This document shows, piece after piece, positions 29,807 through 38,700 of a stretch of 64,000 nt of DNA. The notes under the pieces are model-generated. The model had not been told where the DNA came from. It searched no databases and saw only the letters and a list, made by a program, of their open reading frames with translations. Within the stretch, counting starts at the first letter, position 1; every line of letters starts with the position of its first letter. The translations under genes were made by a program, and so were the position numbers. Source of the stretch: Xanthomonas maliensis (GTDB lineage Bacteria > Pseudomonadota > Gammaproteobacteria > Xanthomonadales > Xanthomonadaceae). Location: positions 62,001-126,000 of the forward strand of contig NZ_NSET01000032.1 in the NCBI RefSeq assembly GCF_009192945.1, given 5' to 3'.

Positions 29807-29880
29807 GTGTCGAGGGGGTGTCATCGGTCGAGGTCGTCAGGCAGCGATGGCGCTACCATCGCGACGCTGCACTGGCGCGC

Positions 29881-30648
29881 TCAGCGCAGCATTTGCGCGG
29901 GCACGCGCAGATCCATTCCCACTGCGAGGTGATCGGAAAACGCTGCCGGAATCGCTTCTGTGTGTTCGATCCGCAGGCTGTCGCTGACCAGGATGTGATC
30001 GATCGCTCGCTCCGGCCGCCAACTCGGGAACGTATGCACCACACAACCGGGTGGTTGCAGGCGGGTGTGTCGATACAGCGCCTGCATTTCCGGTCGATCG
30101 GCCACGCAGTTGAAGTCGCCCATCAACACCACGTTGGGATGATCGGACAGCAGTTCGGCGATGAAGGCCAGCTGCGCCATGCGCGAATTGGCGCCCAGCG
30201 ACAAGTGCGCCACCGCCACCGCCAAGCCCTCGCGTCCGTCGCCGAACTTGGCCAACAGCATGCCGCGTCCGCCGATGCGGCCAGGCAGGGGATGGTCCTG
30301 CACCTCCACCGGCTCCAGCTTGCTGAGCAGGCCATTGGCACTGGAGGCCACCCCGCCCATGCGGCGGTTGGGCTGATGGCTCCAGTAATGGAAACCGGCG
30401 CGCTCGGCCAGGTAGTGGGTCTGGTTGGTGAAGCCCGAGCGCAGGCTGCCGGGGTCGCTTTCCTGCAGGCCGACAATGTCGCGTTCGCCGACCAGCTTGG
30501 CGATGCTGTCCAGGCTGTTGCGCTTGTCGCCCAGTGGCAGGGCATGCGACCAGCTGCGGGTGACGTAGTCGCTGTAGCGGCGGGTGCTGGAGCCAGCCTG
30601 GATATTGGCGGTCAGCACCCGCAGCAGGCGGGAGTCCGAAACGTTCAC
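29881..30648 (-). CDS. endonuclease/exonuclease/phosphatase family protein
   Basis: A 255-residue protein of the EEP (DNase I-like) fold. The motifs appear in order: LTANIQAG near residue 13, IVGLQESDPGS with the metal-binding Glu, GGRGMLLAKFG, GDFNCVAD, RAIDHILVS and the closing SDHLAVGMDL. All catalytic positions expected for a metal-dependent phosphodiesterase are present. No signal peptide is visible, so it is probably cytoplasmic. The family includes nucleases, lipid and inositol phosphatases and cyclic nucleotide or sphingomyelin phosphodiesterases; which one applies cannot be told here. It lies 20 bp downstream of the first DsbA-like lipoprotein gene, in the same orientation. Confidence 0.85.
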   Translation of the reverse strand: MNVSDSRLLRVLTANIQAGSSTRRYSDYVTRSWSHALPLGDKRNSLDSIAKLVGERDIVGLQESDPGSLRSGFTNQTHYLAERAGFHYWSHQPNRRMGGVASSANGLLSKLEPVEVQDHPLPGRIGGRGMLLAKFGDGREGLAVAVAHLSLGANSRMAQLAFIAELLSDHPNVVLMGDFNCVADRPEMQALYRHTRLQPPGCVVHTFPSWRPERAIDHILVSDSLRIEHTEAIPAAFSDHLAVGMDLRVPAQMLR

Positions 30649-30668
30649 GTCGATCTGCAGGTCCGGCC

Positions 30669-31499
30669 TTACTTGGCGAGCGTGGCGCGTTCGCGCGCGA
30701 TCAGGTGATCGGCGATGCGCAACACGTCGGGAAAGCTGTTGCCCTTGACCAGGTACTTGCCGTTGATGATCAGCGACGGGGTGCCGGTGACCTTGCTGCG
30801 CAGCGCGAACTGCTTGGCGCGGTTGGTCTTGGCCGAGACGCCGAAACTGCTCATGGTGTCGACGAACTGCTTGGGATCCACGCCGTACTTGGCATAGAAC
30901 GCGGCGATGTCCTGCGGGGTGTCGTGGCCGCGCTCGCCCTTCAGGGTCTGGTCGACATGGATGGCCTTGTACAGCGCCTCATGGGTCTTTTCCTGCACGC
31001 CCAGGGTCTCGGCGGCATAGAACGCGCGGCCGTAGTCGTCCCAGGTGCCGCCGAACATCGCCGGCACATAGACGAAATGCACGTCCGACGGCAGGCCGGC
31101 CTTCCACGGCCCGACCAGCGGCTGGAACGCGTTGCAGGCCGGGCAGACGTAGCCGAACACCTCGGCGACCTCGATCTTGCCAGCGGCCTGCTGGTACGGC
31201 TGGCCACCTTCGATGTCCAGGTAATCGGTGCCGGCAACCGGCTCGGGGCCATTGGGTGCGCGCGGGGCGGCGGTCGGCGCCGCCGGTGCGGGTGCCGGCG
31301 GCGTCGCGGCGGCGTCGCTGCCGGTCGCGGCCGGTGCAGCCGGTGCGGCTGACTGCTCGCCCGTGTTCGTCGCCGTCGGCGCGGTCTGTGCGGCAGGGGC
31401 CGGCGCAGCCGGGGCGGTATCGGAGCTGCCGTCCTGGGCCTTGCAGGCCACCAGGATCGGCAGCAGCGCCATCAGCGTCAGGGCAAAGCGGGTCTTCAT
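30669..31499 (-). CDS. DsbA-family thioredoxin-fold lipoprotein (CPAC active site)
   Basis: A 276-residue envelope thiol-disulfide protein. The signal peptide ends in the lipobox ILVAC with Cys19, so it should be lipid-anchored. Residues ~21-90 form an Ala/Pro/Thr-rich flexible linker. A DsbA-type domain follows with VFGYVCPACNAF (active site Cys119-Pro-Ala-Cys122) and the cis-proline loop TGTPSLIINGKYLVKG. The linker would let the catalytic domain reach across the periplasm. ATG 31499 is fixed by the signal sequence. It is the second of two tandem DsbA paralogues, after the cytochrome c4 gene. Oxidase rather than isomerase activity is the usual role, but it is inferred. Confidence 0.88.
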   Translation of the reverse strand: MKTRFALTLMALLPILVACKAQDGSSDTAPAAPAPAAQTAPTATNTGEQSAAPAAPAATGSDAAATPPAPAPAAPTAAPRAPNGPEPVAGTDYLDIEGGQPYQQAAGKIEVAEVFGYVCPACNAFQPLVGPWKAGLPSDVHFVYVPAMFGGTWDDYGRAFYAAETLGVQEKTHEALYKAIHVDQTLKGERGHDTPQDIAAFYAKYGVDPKQFVDTMSSFGVSAKTNRAKQFALRSKVTGTPSLIINGKYLVKGNSFPDVLRIADHLIARERATLAK

Positions 31500-31589
31500 T
31501 GGATTGGATCTCCAGCGTGGGGCGAGGACAGGCCGGACGGCCGCGGGGCGCATGATGCCACGGGCCGCCTTCGAGGACCGTTAGCGGAT

Positions 31590-32234
31590 TCAGCGCCGCG
31601 GCTTGCCGGCGTGTTCGCGCGCGATCAGAACGTCGGCCACGCGCAGCATGTCCGGATAGCTGCGCGCGGTGATCAGGTAGCGGCCGTTGACCAGCAGGGC
31701 GGGCGTGCCGCTGATCTTGCTACGCACCGCAAAGGCGCGCGCGGCCTCCATCTTGGCGTCCACCGCGTCGCTCTTGAAGGCCTCGATGAAGCGCTGTTGC
31801 GGGATGCCGTAGTCGGCGTAGAACGCCGCCAGTTCTTCCGGGGCCACGTTCTGGGTGGGCACTGTGTGCTTGTCGTGGATTGCTTCGAACATCGCCCGAT
31901 GACTGCGCTTGGCCACGCCCAACTGCTCGGCAGCGAAGTAGCTACGCGCGAAGGTATCCCAGAAGCTACCGAACACGGCGGGGACCGGAGTGACGCGCAC
32001 ATAGGCCGGTTGCTTGGCCGCCCATTCCTCCAGCACCGGCTCGAAGTGCGCGCAATGCGGGCAGCTGTAGCCGAACACTTCCACCACCTCGACCTTGCCT
32101 GCCAGCGGCGCATACGGCTGGCCGTCTTCGATCAGCAGATAGTCTTCGCCCTCGACCGGCGGATCCTTGTCCGCCGCGCAGGCCAGCAGCGGCAACAGCA
32201 GGAAGAGCAGGGACAGGCGGGACAACAGTTTCAT
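31590..32234 (-). CDS. dsbA: thiol:disulfide interchange protein, DsbA family lipoprotein (CPHC active site)
   Basis: A 214-residue oxidoreductase with a short lipoprotein signal (LFLLLPLLAC, Cys19). The active site is Cys58-Pro-His-Cys61 in VFGYSCPHCAHFEP, the same dipeptide as E. coli DsbA, and the cis-Pro loop is SGTPALLVNGRYLIT. It would introduce disulfides into periplasmic proteins, re-oxidised by DsbB. It lies about 100 bp downstream of cytochrome c4 and 90 bp upstream of the CPAC paralogue. The two proteins share the segment order VEGEDYLLIEDGQPYAPLAG versus the equivalent text in the paralogue, which indicates a gene duplication. Confidence 0.9.
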   Translation of the reverse strand: MKLLSRLSLLFLLLPLLACAADKDPPVEGEDYLLIEDGQPYAPLAGKVEVVEVFGYSCPHCAHFEPVLEEWAAKQPAYVRVTPVPAVFGSFWDTFARSYFAAEQLGVAKRSHRAMFEAIHDKHTVPTQNVAPEELAAFYADYGIPQQRFIEAFKSDAVDAKMEAARAFAVRSKISGTPALLVNGRYLITARSYPDMLRVADVLIAREHAGKPRR

Positions 32235-32331
32235 GCAGGCTCCATGGGGGATGGCAGGGAAAGGGAAACGACGACGCCGGTCGCAGGACCGGCGTCGGGC
32301 GACAATGGGCGATGGCCCTGGTCGGGTCAAC

Positions 32332-33129
32332 TCATGAGCGCGCCGGCGAGGCCGCCGTTTGCTGTGCAGCGGCGGCATCGTCGGCACGGTCGTGCAGCCC
32401 CTGCAGGTAGCTGGCCAGGGCCTGGATCTCCTGCTCGGTCAGCGGCTTGGCGACCTGGGCCATGATGTTGAACAGCGCCGGATCGCGTTGCTGATGGGTG
32501 CCGGCCTGGTACTCCTGCAGTCGCCGGGCCACGTACTCGGCGTGCTGGCCGCCCAGGCGCGGATACGCAGGCCCCGGATTGCCGGCGCCCGCCGGGCCAT
32601 GGCAGGCCATGCAGGCCGGCACGCCGCGGGCGGCATCGCCGCCGCGGTAGAGCTTCTCGCCGACCTCGTAGAACTTCATGCCCTGGTAGGGGCCCTCGTT
32701 GACCACGGCGTCGTCAGCCACGCCGGCGGCGGACTTCTGGGTGGCGAAGTAGGCACCGAGGTCGCGCATGTCTTGCGCGGTCAGGTCCTTGACGAACGGC
32801 ACCATCGCCGCCACCGCGCCGCTGGTGCGCTCGCCGCTGGCGATCAAGGCGATCTGGTGCGCCACGTAGCGCTCGGTCTGGCCGGCGATGCGTGGGTAGA
32901 GCGGGACCGACGGGTTGCCATCCGGCCCATGGCAGGCCGCGCAGGCGGCCGCCTTGGCTTGCCCGGCCTTGGGATCGCCCCAGGTGGTCTTGGCCAGATC
33001 CACCTCCAGCGGCGCAACACGGACCGGTGGTGGGTCGGGAATCGGCGTCACGGCCGATTGAGCGAACGCGACCGCGGCGACGACCGGGACGGCGATGGCG
33101 GCAAGGGCAAGCACACGAGCATGGCGCAT
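32332..33129 (-). CDS. cytochrome c4-type dihaem protein
   Basis: A periplasmic electron carrier of 265 residues with a Sec signal peptide (LALAAIAVPVVAAVAFAQ). It has two covalent haem sites, CAACH near residue 63 and CMACH near residue 173. Each half has its own axial methionine region (AMVPFVKDL and NIMAQVAKPL), as in cytochrome c4. It may pass electrons to a terminal oxidase. The gene order cytochrome c4, DsbA, DsbA suggests an envelope-redox transcript. It diverges from engB over a 142-bp gap. Confidence 0.92.
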   Translation of the reverse strand: MRHARVLALAAIAVPVVAAVAFAQSAVTPIPDPPPVRVAPLEVDLAKTTWGDPKAGQAKAAACAACHGPDGNPSVPLYPRIAGQTERYVAHQIALIASGERTSGAVAAMVPFVKDLTAQDMRDLGAYFATQKSAAGVADDAVVNEGPYQGMKFYEVGEKLYRGGDAARGVPACMACHGPAGAGNPGPAYPRLGGQHAEYVARRLQEYQAGTHQQRDPALFNIMAQVAKPLTEQEIQALASYLQGLHDRADDAAAAQQTAASPARS

Positions 33130-33271
33130 CAGCTAGAGCTCCGTATGGACCTGGCCCGCGCGCGTAAGGCTGTTGTGGCAGGCGTGCCGGATTATCGACA
33201 TGGCTTCGGGCCAGGGTCAACGAACAGTGCAGCAAAACCGCCCGGGTCACCGAACGTGCGATCCTAGGGGG

Positions 33272-33895
33272 ATGTCACTGCTCATCGAACAAGCCCGCTA
33301 CCACCTCTCCGCCCACAACGCCCGGCAATTGCCCGACGACGGTGGCTGGGAGGTAGCCTTCGCCGGCCGCTCCAACGCCGGCAAGTCCAGCGCGCTCAAC
33401 GCGCTGACCCGCCAGAACGCGCTGGCGCGCGTTTCCAAGACCCCCGGTCGGACCCAGCAACTGGTCTATTTCCAGATCCAGCCCGAGCGCTATCTGGTCG
33501 ACCTGCCCGGCTATGGCTACGCCAAGGTGCCACAGGAGCTGCAGGCGCACTGGCAGGCCTTTATCGACCGCTATTTCCGCACCCGCCAGGCCCTGCGCGG
33601 TCTGGTGGTGGTGATGGATATCCGCCATCCGCTCAAGGACTACGACCTGCAGATGCTTGGCTATGCCGCCGAGCGCGGGCTGCCGGCGCATGCCTTGCTG
33701 ACCAAGGCCGACAAGCTCGGCCGCGGCCAGCAGGCGCAGACGTTGCAGAAGGTGCGCAAGGAGCTGAGCAATCGCTTCGGCGACAGCGTCAGCGTACAGA
33801 CGTTCTCCGGCGAGTCGCGCCAGGGCGTGGATGTGTTGCGCGACATCGTCGGTGGCTGGCTGGGCCTGCAGACCGAGCCACCCGCCAGCGAGTGA
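33272..33895 (+). CDS. engB: ribosome biogenesis GTP-binding protein YsxC/EngB
   Basis: A 207-residue TRAFAC GTPase needed for late 50S assembly. The motifs are in order: G1 GRSNAGKSSALNAL, G2/G3 region TPGRTQQL then VDLPGYGYAKVP, and G4 LTKADKL. Length and KTPGRTQ switch are diagnostic for YsxC/EngB/YihA. ATG 33272 follows a run of GGGG at suitable spacing; an in-frame extension to 33173 lacks any conserved text. It stands alone, divergent from cytochrome c4. Confidence 0.95.
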   Translation: MSLLIEQARYHLSAHNARQLPDDGGWEVAFAGRSNAGKSSALNALTRQNALARVSKTPGRTQQLVYFQIQPERYLVDLPGYGYAKVPQELQAHWQAFIDRYFRTRQALRGLVVVMDIRHPLKDYDLQMLGYAAERGLPAHALLTKADKLGRGQQAQTLQKVRKELSNRFGDSVSVQTFSGESRQGVDVLRDIVGGWLGLQTEPPASE

Positions 33896-34116
33896 GTCCG
33901 GCGTGGCAAGTCGGCCCGTGTCGGTGGCACGCGCGTGCGGGCGGCGATCGCCGCGCTGCACGCTTCACGTCGTCCAGTCCCACGGCGTGGACCGCGGTGC
34001 GACGGCCGTGCGTGCCACTGGCCGGTGATCGCGGCTAGCGTTCGAGCATCGGGCGCGAGCATCTCCTCCGATCATGCATTGCCAGCGATGCCGTGCACCG
34101 CCTGGGTGGCGTCGCG

Positions 34117-34812
34117 CTAGAGATTGACGCCGAATAGGCGGCCGACCGCGCTGGTGGCGAGCATCGCCGCCGCGCCCCAGCACACCACGCGCAACGCGCC
34201 ACGCAGGCCGGGCGCGCCGCCCGCGCGTGCTGCCAGGGAGCCGGTCAACCACAGCCCAAGCAGTGTGGCGGCCACGGTCACCCACACCTGGCGGCCCGCA
34301 GGCGCCAGCAGCACGGCCAGTAGCGGCAGTGCCCCACCGCAGCAGAAGGCGCAGGCCGATGCCAGCGCGGCCTGCAGTGGCCGCGCGCGCAGGGTCTCAG
34401 TGATGCCCAGTTCCTCGCGCGCATGCGCGCCCAGCGCATCGTATGCGGTCAGCTGTTCGGCGACCTCGCGCGCAAGCGTCGCATCCAGCCCACGCTGGCG
34501 GTAGAGGGTGGTCAGTTCGTCGAGTTCGCTCTGCGGATCCTCGTGCAGTTCGCGACGCTCCACCGCCAGATCGGCCTGCTCGGTGTCCACCTGCGATTGC
34601 ACCGACACGTATTCGCCAGCGGCCATCGACATCGCACCGGCCACCAGTCCGGCGACACCGGTCGCCAGTACGGCGGCCCCGCTCGCGCCGCTGCTGGCCA
34701 CGCCGACCACCAGGCCGGCGACCGAGAGGATGCCGTCGTTGGCGCCGAGCACCCCGGCGCGCAGCCAGCCCGCGCGCTCGCCGCGATGCCGTTCGGGATG
34801 GGAGGTGTGCAT
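34117..34812 (-). CDS. VIT-family (VIT1/CCC1-like) iron/manganese transporter
   Basis: A 231-residue membrane protein. The first segment carries the family signature LGANDGILSVAGLVVGV, followed by GLVAGAMSMAAGEYVSV. A long acidic cytoplasmic stretch follows (about residues 72-135, rich in Glu and Asp, for example ERRELHEDPQSELDELT), the metal-binding part in the plant and yeast vacuolar transporters. Three further C-terminal hydrophobic segments are seen. Such proteins export Fe2+ or Mn2+ from the bacterial cytoplasm. The start ATG at 34812 begins at MHTSHPERHRGERAGWL, normal for the family. It diverges from gshA. Confidence 0.88.
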   Translation of the reverse strand: MHTSHPERHRGERAGWLRAGVLGANDGILSVAGLVVGVASSGASGAAVLATGVAGLVAGAMSMAAGEYVSVQSQVDTEQADLAVERRELHEDPQSELDELTTLYRQRGLDATLAREVAEQLTAYDALGAHAREELGITETLRARPLQAALASACAFCCGGALPLLAVLLAPAGRQVWVTVAATLLGLWLTGSLAARAGGAPGLRGALRVVCWGAAAMLATSAVGRLFGVNL

Positions 34813-35015
34813 CGGACGCCTGCATGGGAGGGGTGGCTCGCAGCCTAGCCCAGCGCGGCGGGTCCCGTCCCGATCGTGTCTGACGGGCGCTGCGCCTGGA
34901 ATGCTGCAACACCGCCGATAGCACTGTGGGGCGGGGCGCGGCGAGCTATAGTGCGGGCCTTGCGATGGCGGCGGAACGTCCCCACATCGCTTCACCTTCT
35001 GCACGAGTGCTGCCC

Positions 35016-36380
35016 TTGTCGAGCCCCAGCCACGTTGCCGAGACGCCGATCACCGACCGCGCCGAACTGGTCCAGGTGCTGGCCTCCGGAGAAAAGCCCG
35101 AAGCGCAGTGGCGCATCGGCACCGAGCACGAGAAGTTCGGCTTTCGGCTGGACGACCTGCGCCCGCCGACCTTCGATGGCGCGCGCGGCATCGAGGCGCT
35201 GCTCACCGGCCTGACCCGCTTCGGCTGGACCCCGGTGCAGGAGGGCGGCCGCACCATCGCCCTGCTGCGCGACGGCGCCTCGGTGACGCTGGAGCCGGCC
35301 GGGCAGCTGGAGTTGTCCGGCGCGGCGGTAGAGACCCTGCACCAGACCTGCGTGGAGACCGGCACCCACCTGCGCGAGGTCAGCGAGGTCGCTGGCGAAT
35401 TGCAGCTGGGCTTCCTGGGGATGGGCTTCCAGCCGAAATGGCGGCGCGAGGACATGCCGTGGATGCCGAAGGGGCGTTACCGCATCATGCGCGACTACAT
35501 GCCCAAGGTCGGTGGACTCGGCCTGGACATGATGACGCGCACCTGCACCGTCCAGGTCAACCTGGACTATGCCGACGAAGCGGACATGGTGAAGAAGTTC
35601 CGGGTGTCGCTGGCGCTGCAGCCGATCGCCACCGCCCTGTTCGCCGACTCGCCGTTCACCGAGGGCGCTCCCAACGGCTACCTCAGCTATCGCTCGCACA
35701 TCTGGACCGATACCGATGCCGATCGCACCGGCATGCTGGATTTCGTCTTCGAGGATGGGTTCGGCTACGAGCGCTATGTGGATTACCTGCTCGACGTGCC
35801 GATGTACTTCTCTTACCGCGATGGCGTCTACCACGATGCCAGCGGGCAGAGCTTCCGCGACTTCATGCAAGGCCGGCTGCCGGCGTTGCCGGGCGCATTG
35901 CCGACGCTGCGCGACTGGTCCGATCACATGACCACTGCGTTCCCGGAAGTGCGGCTGAAAAAATACCTGGAGATGCGCGGCGCCGACGCCGGTCCGTGGA
36001 ATCGGCTGTGCGCGTTGTCGGCGTTCTGGGTCGGCCTGCTGTACGACCAGACCGCGCTGGACGCGGCCTGGGACCTGGTCAAGGACTTCACTCTGGTCGA
36101 GCGGCATGCGCTGCGCGACGGAGTGCCGCGGCAGGCGCTGGGCCTGCCGTTCCGTCAGGGCACGGTGCGCGACCTGGCGGTGCAGGCAGTGGCAATCGCC
36201 CGCGAAGGCCTGCGCCGTCGTGCACGCCACAATCGCGACGGCCAGGACGAAACCGGGTTCCTGGATGTGATCGCCGAGATCGCCGACAGCGGCGTCACGG
36301 CGGCCGACCGCAAGCTGGCGCTCTACCGCGGCGCCTGGAACGGCGATATCGACCGGGTTTTCAGCGAATTCGCTTACTGA
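35016..36380 (+). CDS. gshA: glutamate-cysteine ligase (plant/alphaproteobacterial type)
   Basis: This enzyme makes gamma-glutamylcysteine, the first step of glutathione synthesis. Seen in the sequence are WRIGTEHEKFGFRL (ATP/Mg site), LEPAGQLELSGA, GFQPKWRREDMPWMPKGRY, RTCTVQVNLDY and FADSPFTEG, all typical of the GshA class found in plants and Xanthomonas rather than the E. coli class. The start is uncertain. TTG 35016 gives the usual ~454 residues, GTG 35007 and ATG 34965 are in-frame alternatives, and none has a clear ribosome site. A TATAGT box at 34947 would favour the later starts. Glutathione links it to frmA/gfa/fghA and the glutaredoxin fusion elsewhere in the window. Confidence 0.9.
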   Translation: MSSPSHVAETPITDRAELVQVLASGEKPEAQWRIGTEHEKFGFRLDDLRPPTFDGARGIEALLTGLTRFGWTPVQEGGRTIALLRDGASVTLEPAGQLELSGAAVETLHQTCVETGTHLREVSEVAGELQLGFLGMGFQPKWRREDMPWMPKGRYRIMRDYMPKVGGLGLDMMTRTCTVQVNLDYADEADMVKKFRVSLALQPIATALFADSPFTEGAPNGYLSYRSHIWTDTDADRTGMLDFVFEDGFGYERYVDYLLDVPMYFSYRDGVYHDASGQSFRDFMQGRLPALPGALPTLRDWSDHMTTAFPEVRLKKYLEMRGADAGPWNRLCALSAFWVGLLYDQTALDAAWDLVKDFTLVERHALRDGVPRQALGLPFRQGTVRDLAVQAVAIAREGLRRRARHNRDGQDETGFLDVIAEIADSGVTAADRKLALYRGAWNGDIDRVFSEFAY

Positions 36381-36385
36381 GGGAC

Positions 36386-36410
36386 GCGCCGCCGGCTCGG
36401 TTGGCGGCGC
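36386..36410. terminator. hairpin between convergent gshA and histidine kinase gene
   Basis: GCGCCGCC and GGCGGCGC form an 8-bp GC-only stem with a 9-nt loop, starting 6 bp after the gshA stop. The histidine kinase gene ends at 36436 on the other strand, so it may serve both. Confidence 0.5.
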
Positions 36411-36435
36411 TTCGCAGAACAGTCTCTGGCGTTGC

Positions 36436-37848
36436 TCAGCGCCGTTCGGCGATGCAAGGCAGGCGCACGGTGACGCGTAGTCCGCTGCTTGGCCGGTTGT
36501 CCAGCTGCAGATCGCCGCCGTGGGCGAGCACGATGCTGTGCGCCACCGCCAGGCCCAGCCCGATGCCGCCGGTATCGCGATTGCGCGAGGACTCCCCGCG
36601 CACGAACGGCAGCAGCAACTGGTCGCGTTGACGTGGATCGATGCCCGGGCCTGCATCGTCGATCCACAGCACGCCTTCATCGCCGTCGCGGTGCAGGTAC
36701 AACTGCGCGCGCTTGCCGTATTTGAGCGCGTTGTCCACCAGATTCATCACCGCGCGCCGCAATGCCAGCGGGTCGCCCTCCACGGTGATCGGCGCCCCTG
36801 CCGCCAACACCACGTCCGCCCCGATGTCGGCCGCGTTGTCGACCACGCTTTCGACCAGCAGGCGCAAATCCAGCCGGGCGCGTTCGCCGCGATGACGATC
36901 GTTCTGGATGAAGTCCAGCGCGGCGGTGATCATCGCCTTCATTTCCGACAGATCGGCCAGTGCTTTGTCGCGCAGCGGCGGCTGCAGGCCCTCCAGTCGG
37001 AAGGACAGCCGTGCCAACGGGGTCCGCAGGTCGTGGGCGATCGCCGCCACCATATGGGTGCGCTCGTTGACCAATCGATTCAGGCGCGCCTGCATGGCAT
37101 TGAAGGAGTCGGCTGCGCGCACGATTTCCGGCGGGCCGCTGCGCTGCAGGGCCGGTGCGTCCGGATTGCGGCCCAGGCGGTCGGCCGCCTCGGCGAAGCG
37201 TTGGATCGGTGCCGACAATGCGCGCGAGAACCACCAGGCCAGCGGAACGTTGGCCAATAGTCCGGCCAGGAACAGCAGCAGGATGTGGGTCTTGAACTGG
37301 GCCGAGAGCTGGCGGCGCGGGGACGCCACACTGCGCCAGTGGCCATCGTCCTGCTGCAGCGCCGCAGTGAATCCATCCAGCAAGGGGATGCCTGGGGTCA
37401 GTCGCTCGTTTTCCCAGGCTTCGGGCCGGTCGGCCGGCGGCAAGGTCGGACGGCCACCGGGCACGGCGGCCTCATCGGTGTCGGCCGCATCCGGGGGCGC
37501 GCCGAGCCAGTCTCCCTGCGCTGGATCGGCGCTGCGATAGAACCGCACGCGTTGCACGGGCACGTCCAGCCAATGGGCCAGCAGCGTTTCGGCGAAGGCG
37601 TCACGCACCCGGCCCGGCGGCGGCACTGGTTCCTGCGCCAGCGTTTGCACACTCAAGCTGCGACTGCCGGCCGGCATGCGGGTGGAGAGCAGCGCCACCA
37701 CTTCCGGCGGGTGCACCGGCGGCTCGTACACCGGTGTGCGCATGACCAGCAAGGCGATACCGATCGCCTGGGCGGTGAACAAGGCGACCGCCAACAGCAC
37801 AAAGGTGCGGGCAAAGATCGACAGCCCGCGCTGGGGCGTCCGGCTCAC
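36436..37848 (-). CDS. two-component sensor histidine kinase
   Basis: A 470-residue inner-membrane kinase. TM1 (ARTFVLLAVALFTAQAIGIALLV) and TM2 (about residues 190-210, ILLLFLAGLLANVPLAWWF) flank a periplasmic loop of about 150 residues without recognised motifs. A HAMP linker follows, then the phosphorylation helix AIAHDLRTPLARLSFRLEG with the conserved His. The N box is LRRAVMNLVDNALKYG, and the G boxes are DDAGPGIDPRQ and GIGLGLAVAHSIV. The GTG start at 37848 overlaps the stop of the upstream response regulator (GTGA), so the pair is co-translated. The signal is unknown. Confidence 0.92.
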   Translation of the reverse strand: MSRTPQRGLSIFARTFVLLAVALFTAQAIGIALLVMRTPVYEPPVHPPEVVALLSTRMPAGSRSLSVQTLAQEPVPPPGRVRDAFAETLLAHWLDVPVQRVRFYRSADPAQGDWLGAPPDAADTDEAAVPGGRPTLPPADRPEAWENERLTPGIPLLDGFTAALQQDDGHWRSVASPRRQLSAQFKTHILLLFLAGLLANVPLAWWFSRALSAPIQRFAEAADRLGRNPDAPALQRSGPPEIVRAADSFNAMQARLNRLVNERTHMVAAIAHDLRTPLARLSFRLEGLQPPLRDKALADLSEMKAMITAALDFIQNDRHRGERARLDLRLLVESVVDNAADIGADVVLAAGAPITVEGDPLALRRAVMNLVDNALKYGKRAQLYLHRDGDEGVLWIDDAGPGIDPRQRDQLLLPFVRGESSRNRDTGGIGLGLAVAHSIVLAHGGDLQLDNRPSSGLRVTVRLPCIAERR

Positions 37849-38564
37849 AGGCGTGAGACGGACGGCAGCAGCATGTAGCCTTCGTTGCGTACGGTGCGAA
37901 TCAATTCGGTATGGACGCGCTCATTGATCTTGCGGCGCAGCCGGCTGATCTGGCTATCGATCGCCCGGTCGTAGACATTGGTATCGCGCCCGCGCGCATG
38001 GTCCAGCAACTGATCGCGGCTCAAGACCCGCTGCGGATGCTCGACGAAGGTGCGCAGCAGGGCGAATTCGCCATCGGACAGGTTGATGAAGATGCCGGTG
38101 GGGTCGCGCAGGTCGCGGCGCAGCACGTCCAGGCGCCAGCCGGCGAACTCGTAGATCGTGCCGGTCGGCTCGGCCTGCTCTTGGCTGGCCTGGCTGCGGC
38201 GCAGCAGCGCACGCACGCGCGCCAGCAGCTCGCGCGGGTTGCAGGGTTTGGCCAGGTAGTCGTCGGCGCCCACTTCCAGGCCGATGATGCGGTCGGTGTC
38301 GTTGCCCAGGGCGCTGAGCATGATGACCGCCGGCGAACCGCGTTCGCTGGCCAGCGAACGGGCCGCGCTCAGGCCATCTTCTCCAGGCATCATCACGTCG
38401 AGTACGATGAGGTCGGGGCGGTGGCGGGCGATGCTCGCACGCATCTCTGCGACGTTCTCGGCATCGTCGACCTGGTAGCCGTGGGCGCCGAGGAATTCCC
38501 CGATCAGCTTGCGTAGGTCTGGATCGTCGTCGACCACGAGAATGCGGGGATGGGGTGTATCCAT
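37845..38564 (-). CDS. OmpR/PhoB-family response regulator
   Basis: A 239-residue regulator. The receiver domain (residues ~5-120) has ILVVDDDPDL, phospho-acceptor Asp in DLIVLDVMMPGEDG, and the conserved Lys in ADDYLAKPCNPREL. A winged-helix effector domain follows, with LSDGEFALLRTFVEHPQRVL and DRAIDSQISRLRRKI. ATG 38564 begins the receiver directly. It forms an operon with the histidine kinase and diverges from a glycosyltransferase gene across 136 bp, which makes that gene a possible target. Confidence 0.93.
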   Translation of the reverse strand: MDTPHPRILVVDDDPDLRKLIGEFLGAHGYQVDDAENVAEMRASIARHRPDLIVLDVMMPGEDGLSAARSLASERGSPAVIMLSALGNDTDRIIGLEVGADDYLAKPCNPRELLARVRALLRRSQASQEQAEPTGTIYEFAGWRLDVLRRDLRDPTGIFINLSDGEFALLRTFVEHPQRVLSRDQLLDHARGRDTNVYDRAIDSQISRLRRKINERVHTELIRTVRNEGYMLLPSVSRL

Positions 38565-38700
38565 AATGCTCGTCGAGTGGGGCGCGGCGTTGGGGCCGCG
38601 CCAGGTGGTGGCGTCTGGAAACATGAGGCTCGCTGCGGCGGGGCTAAGCCCGCATCATAATGCGCGAATTTGTCAACTTTTGGCACACGTATAACGCAAC

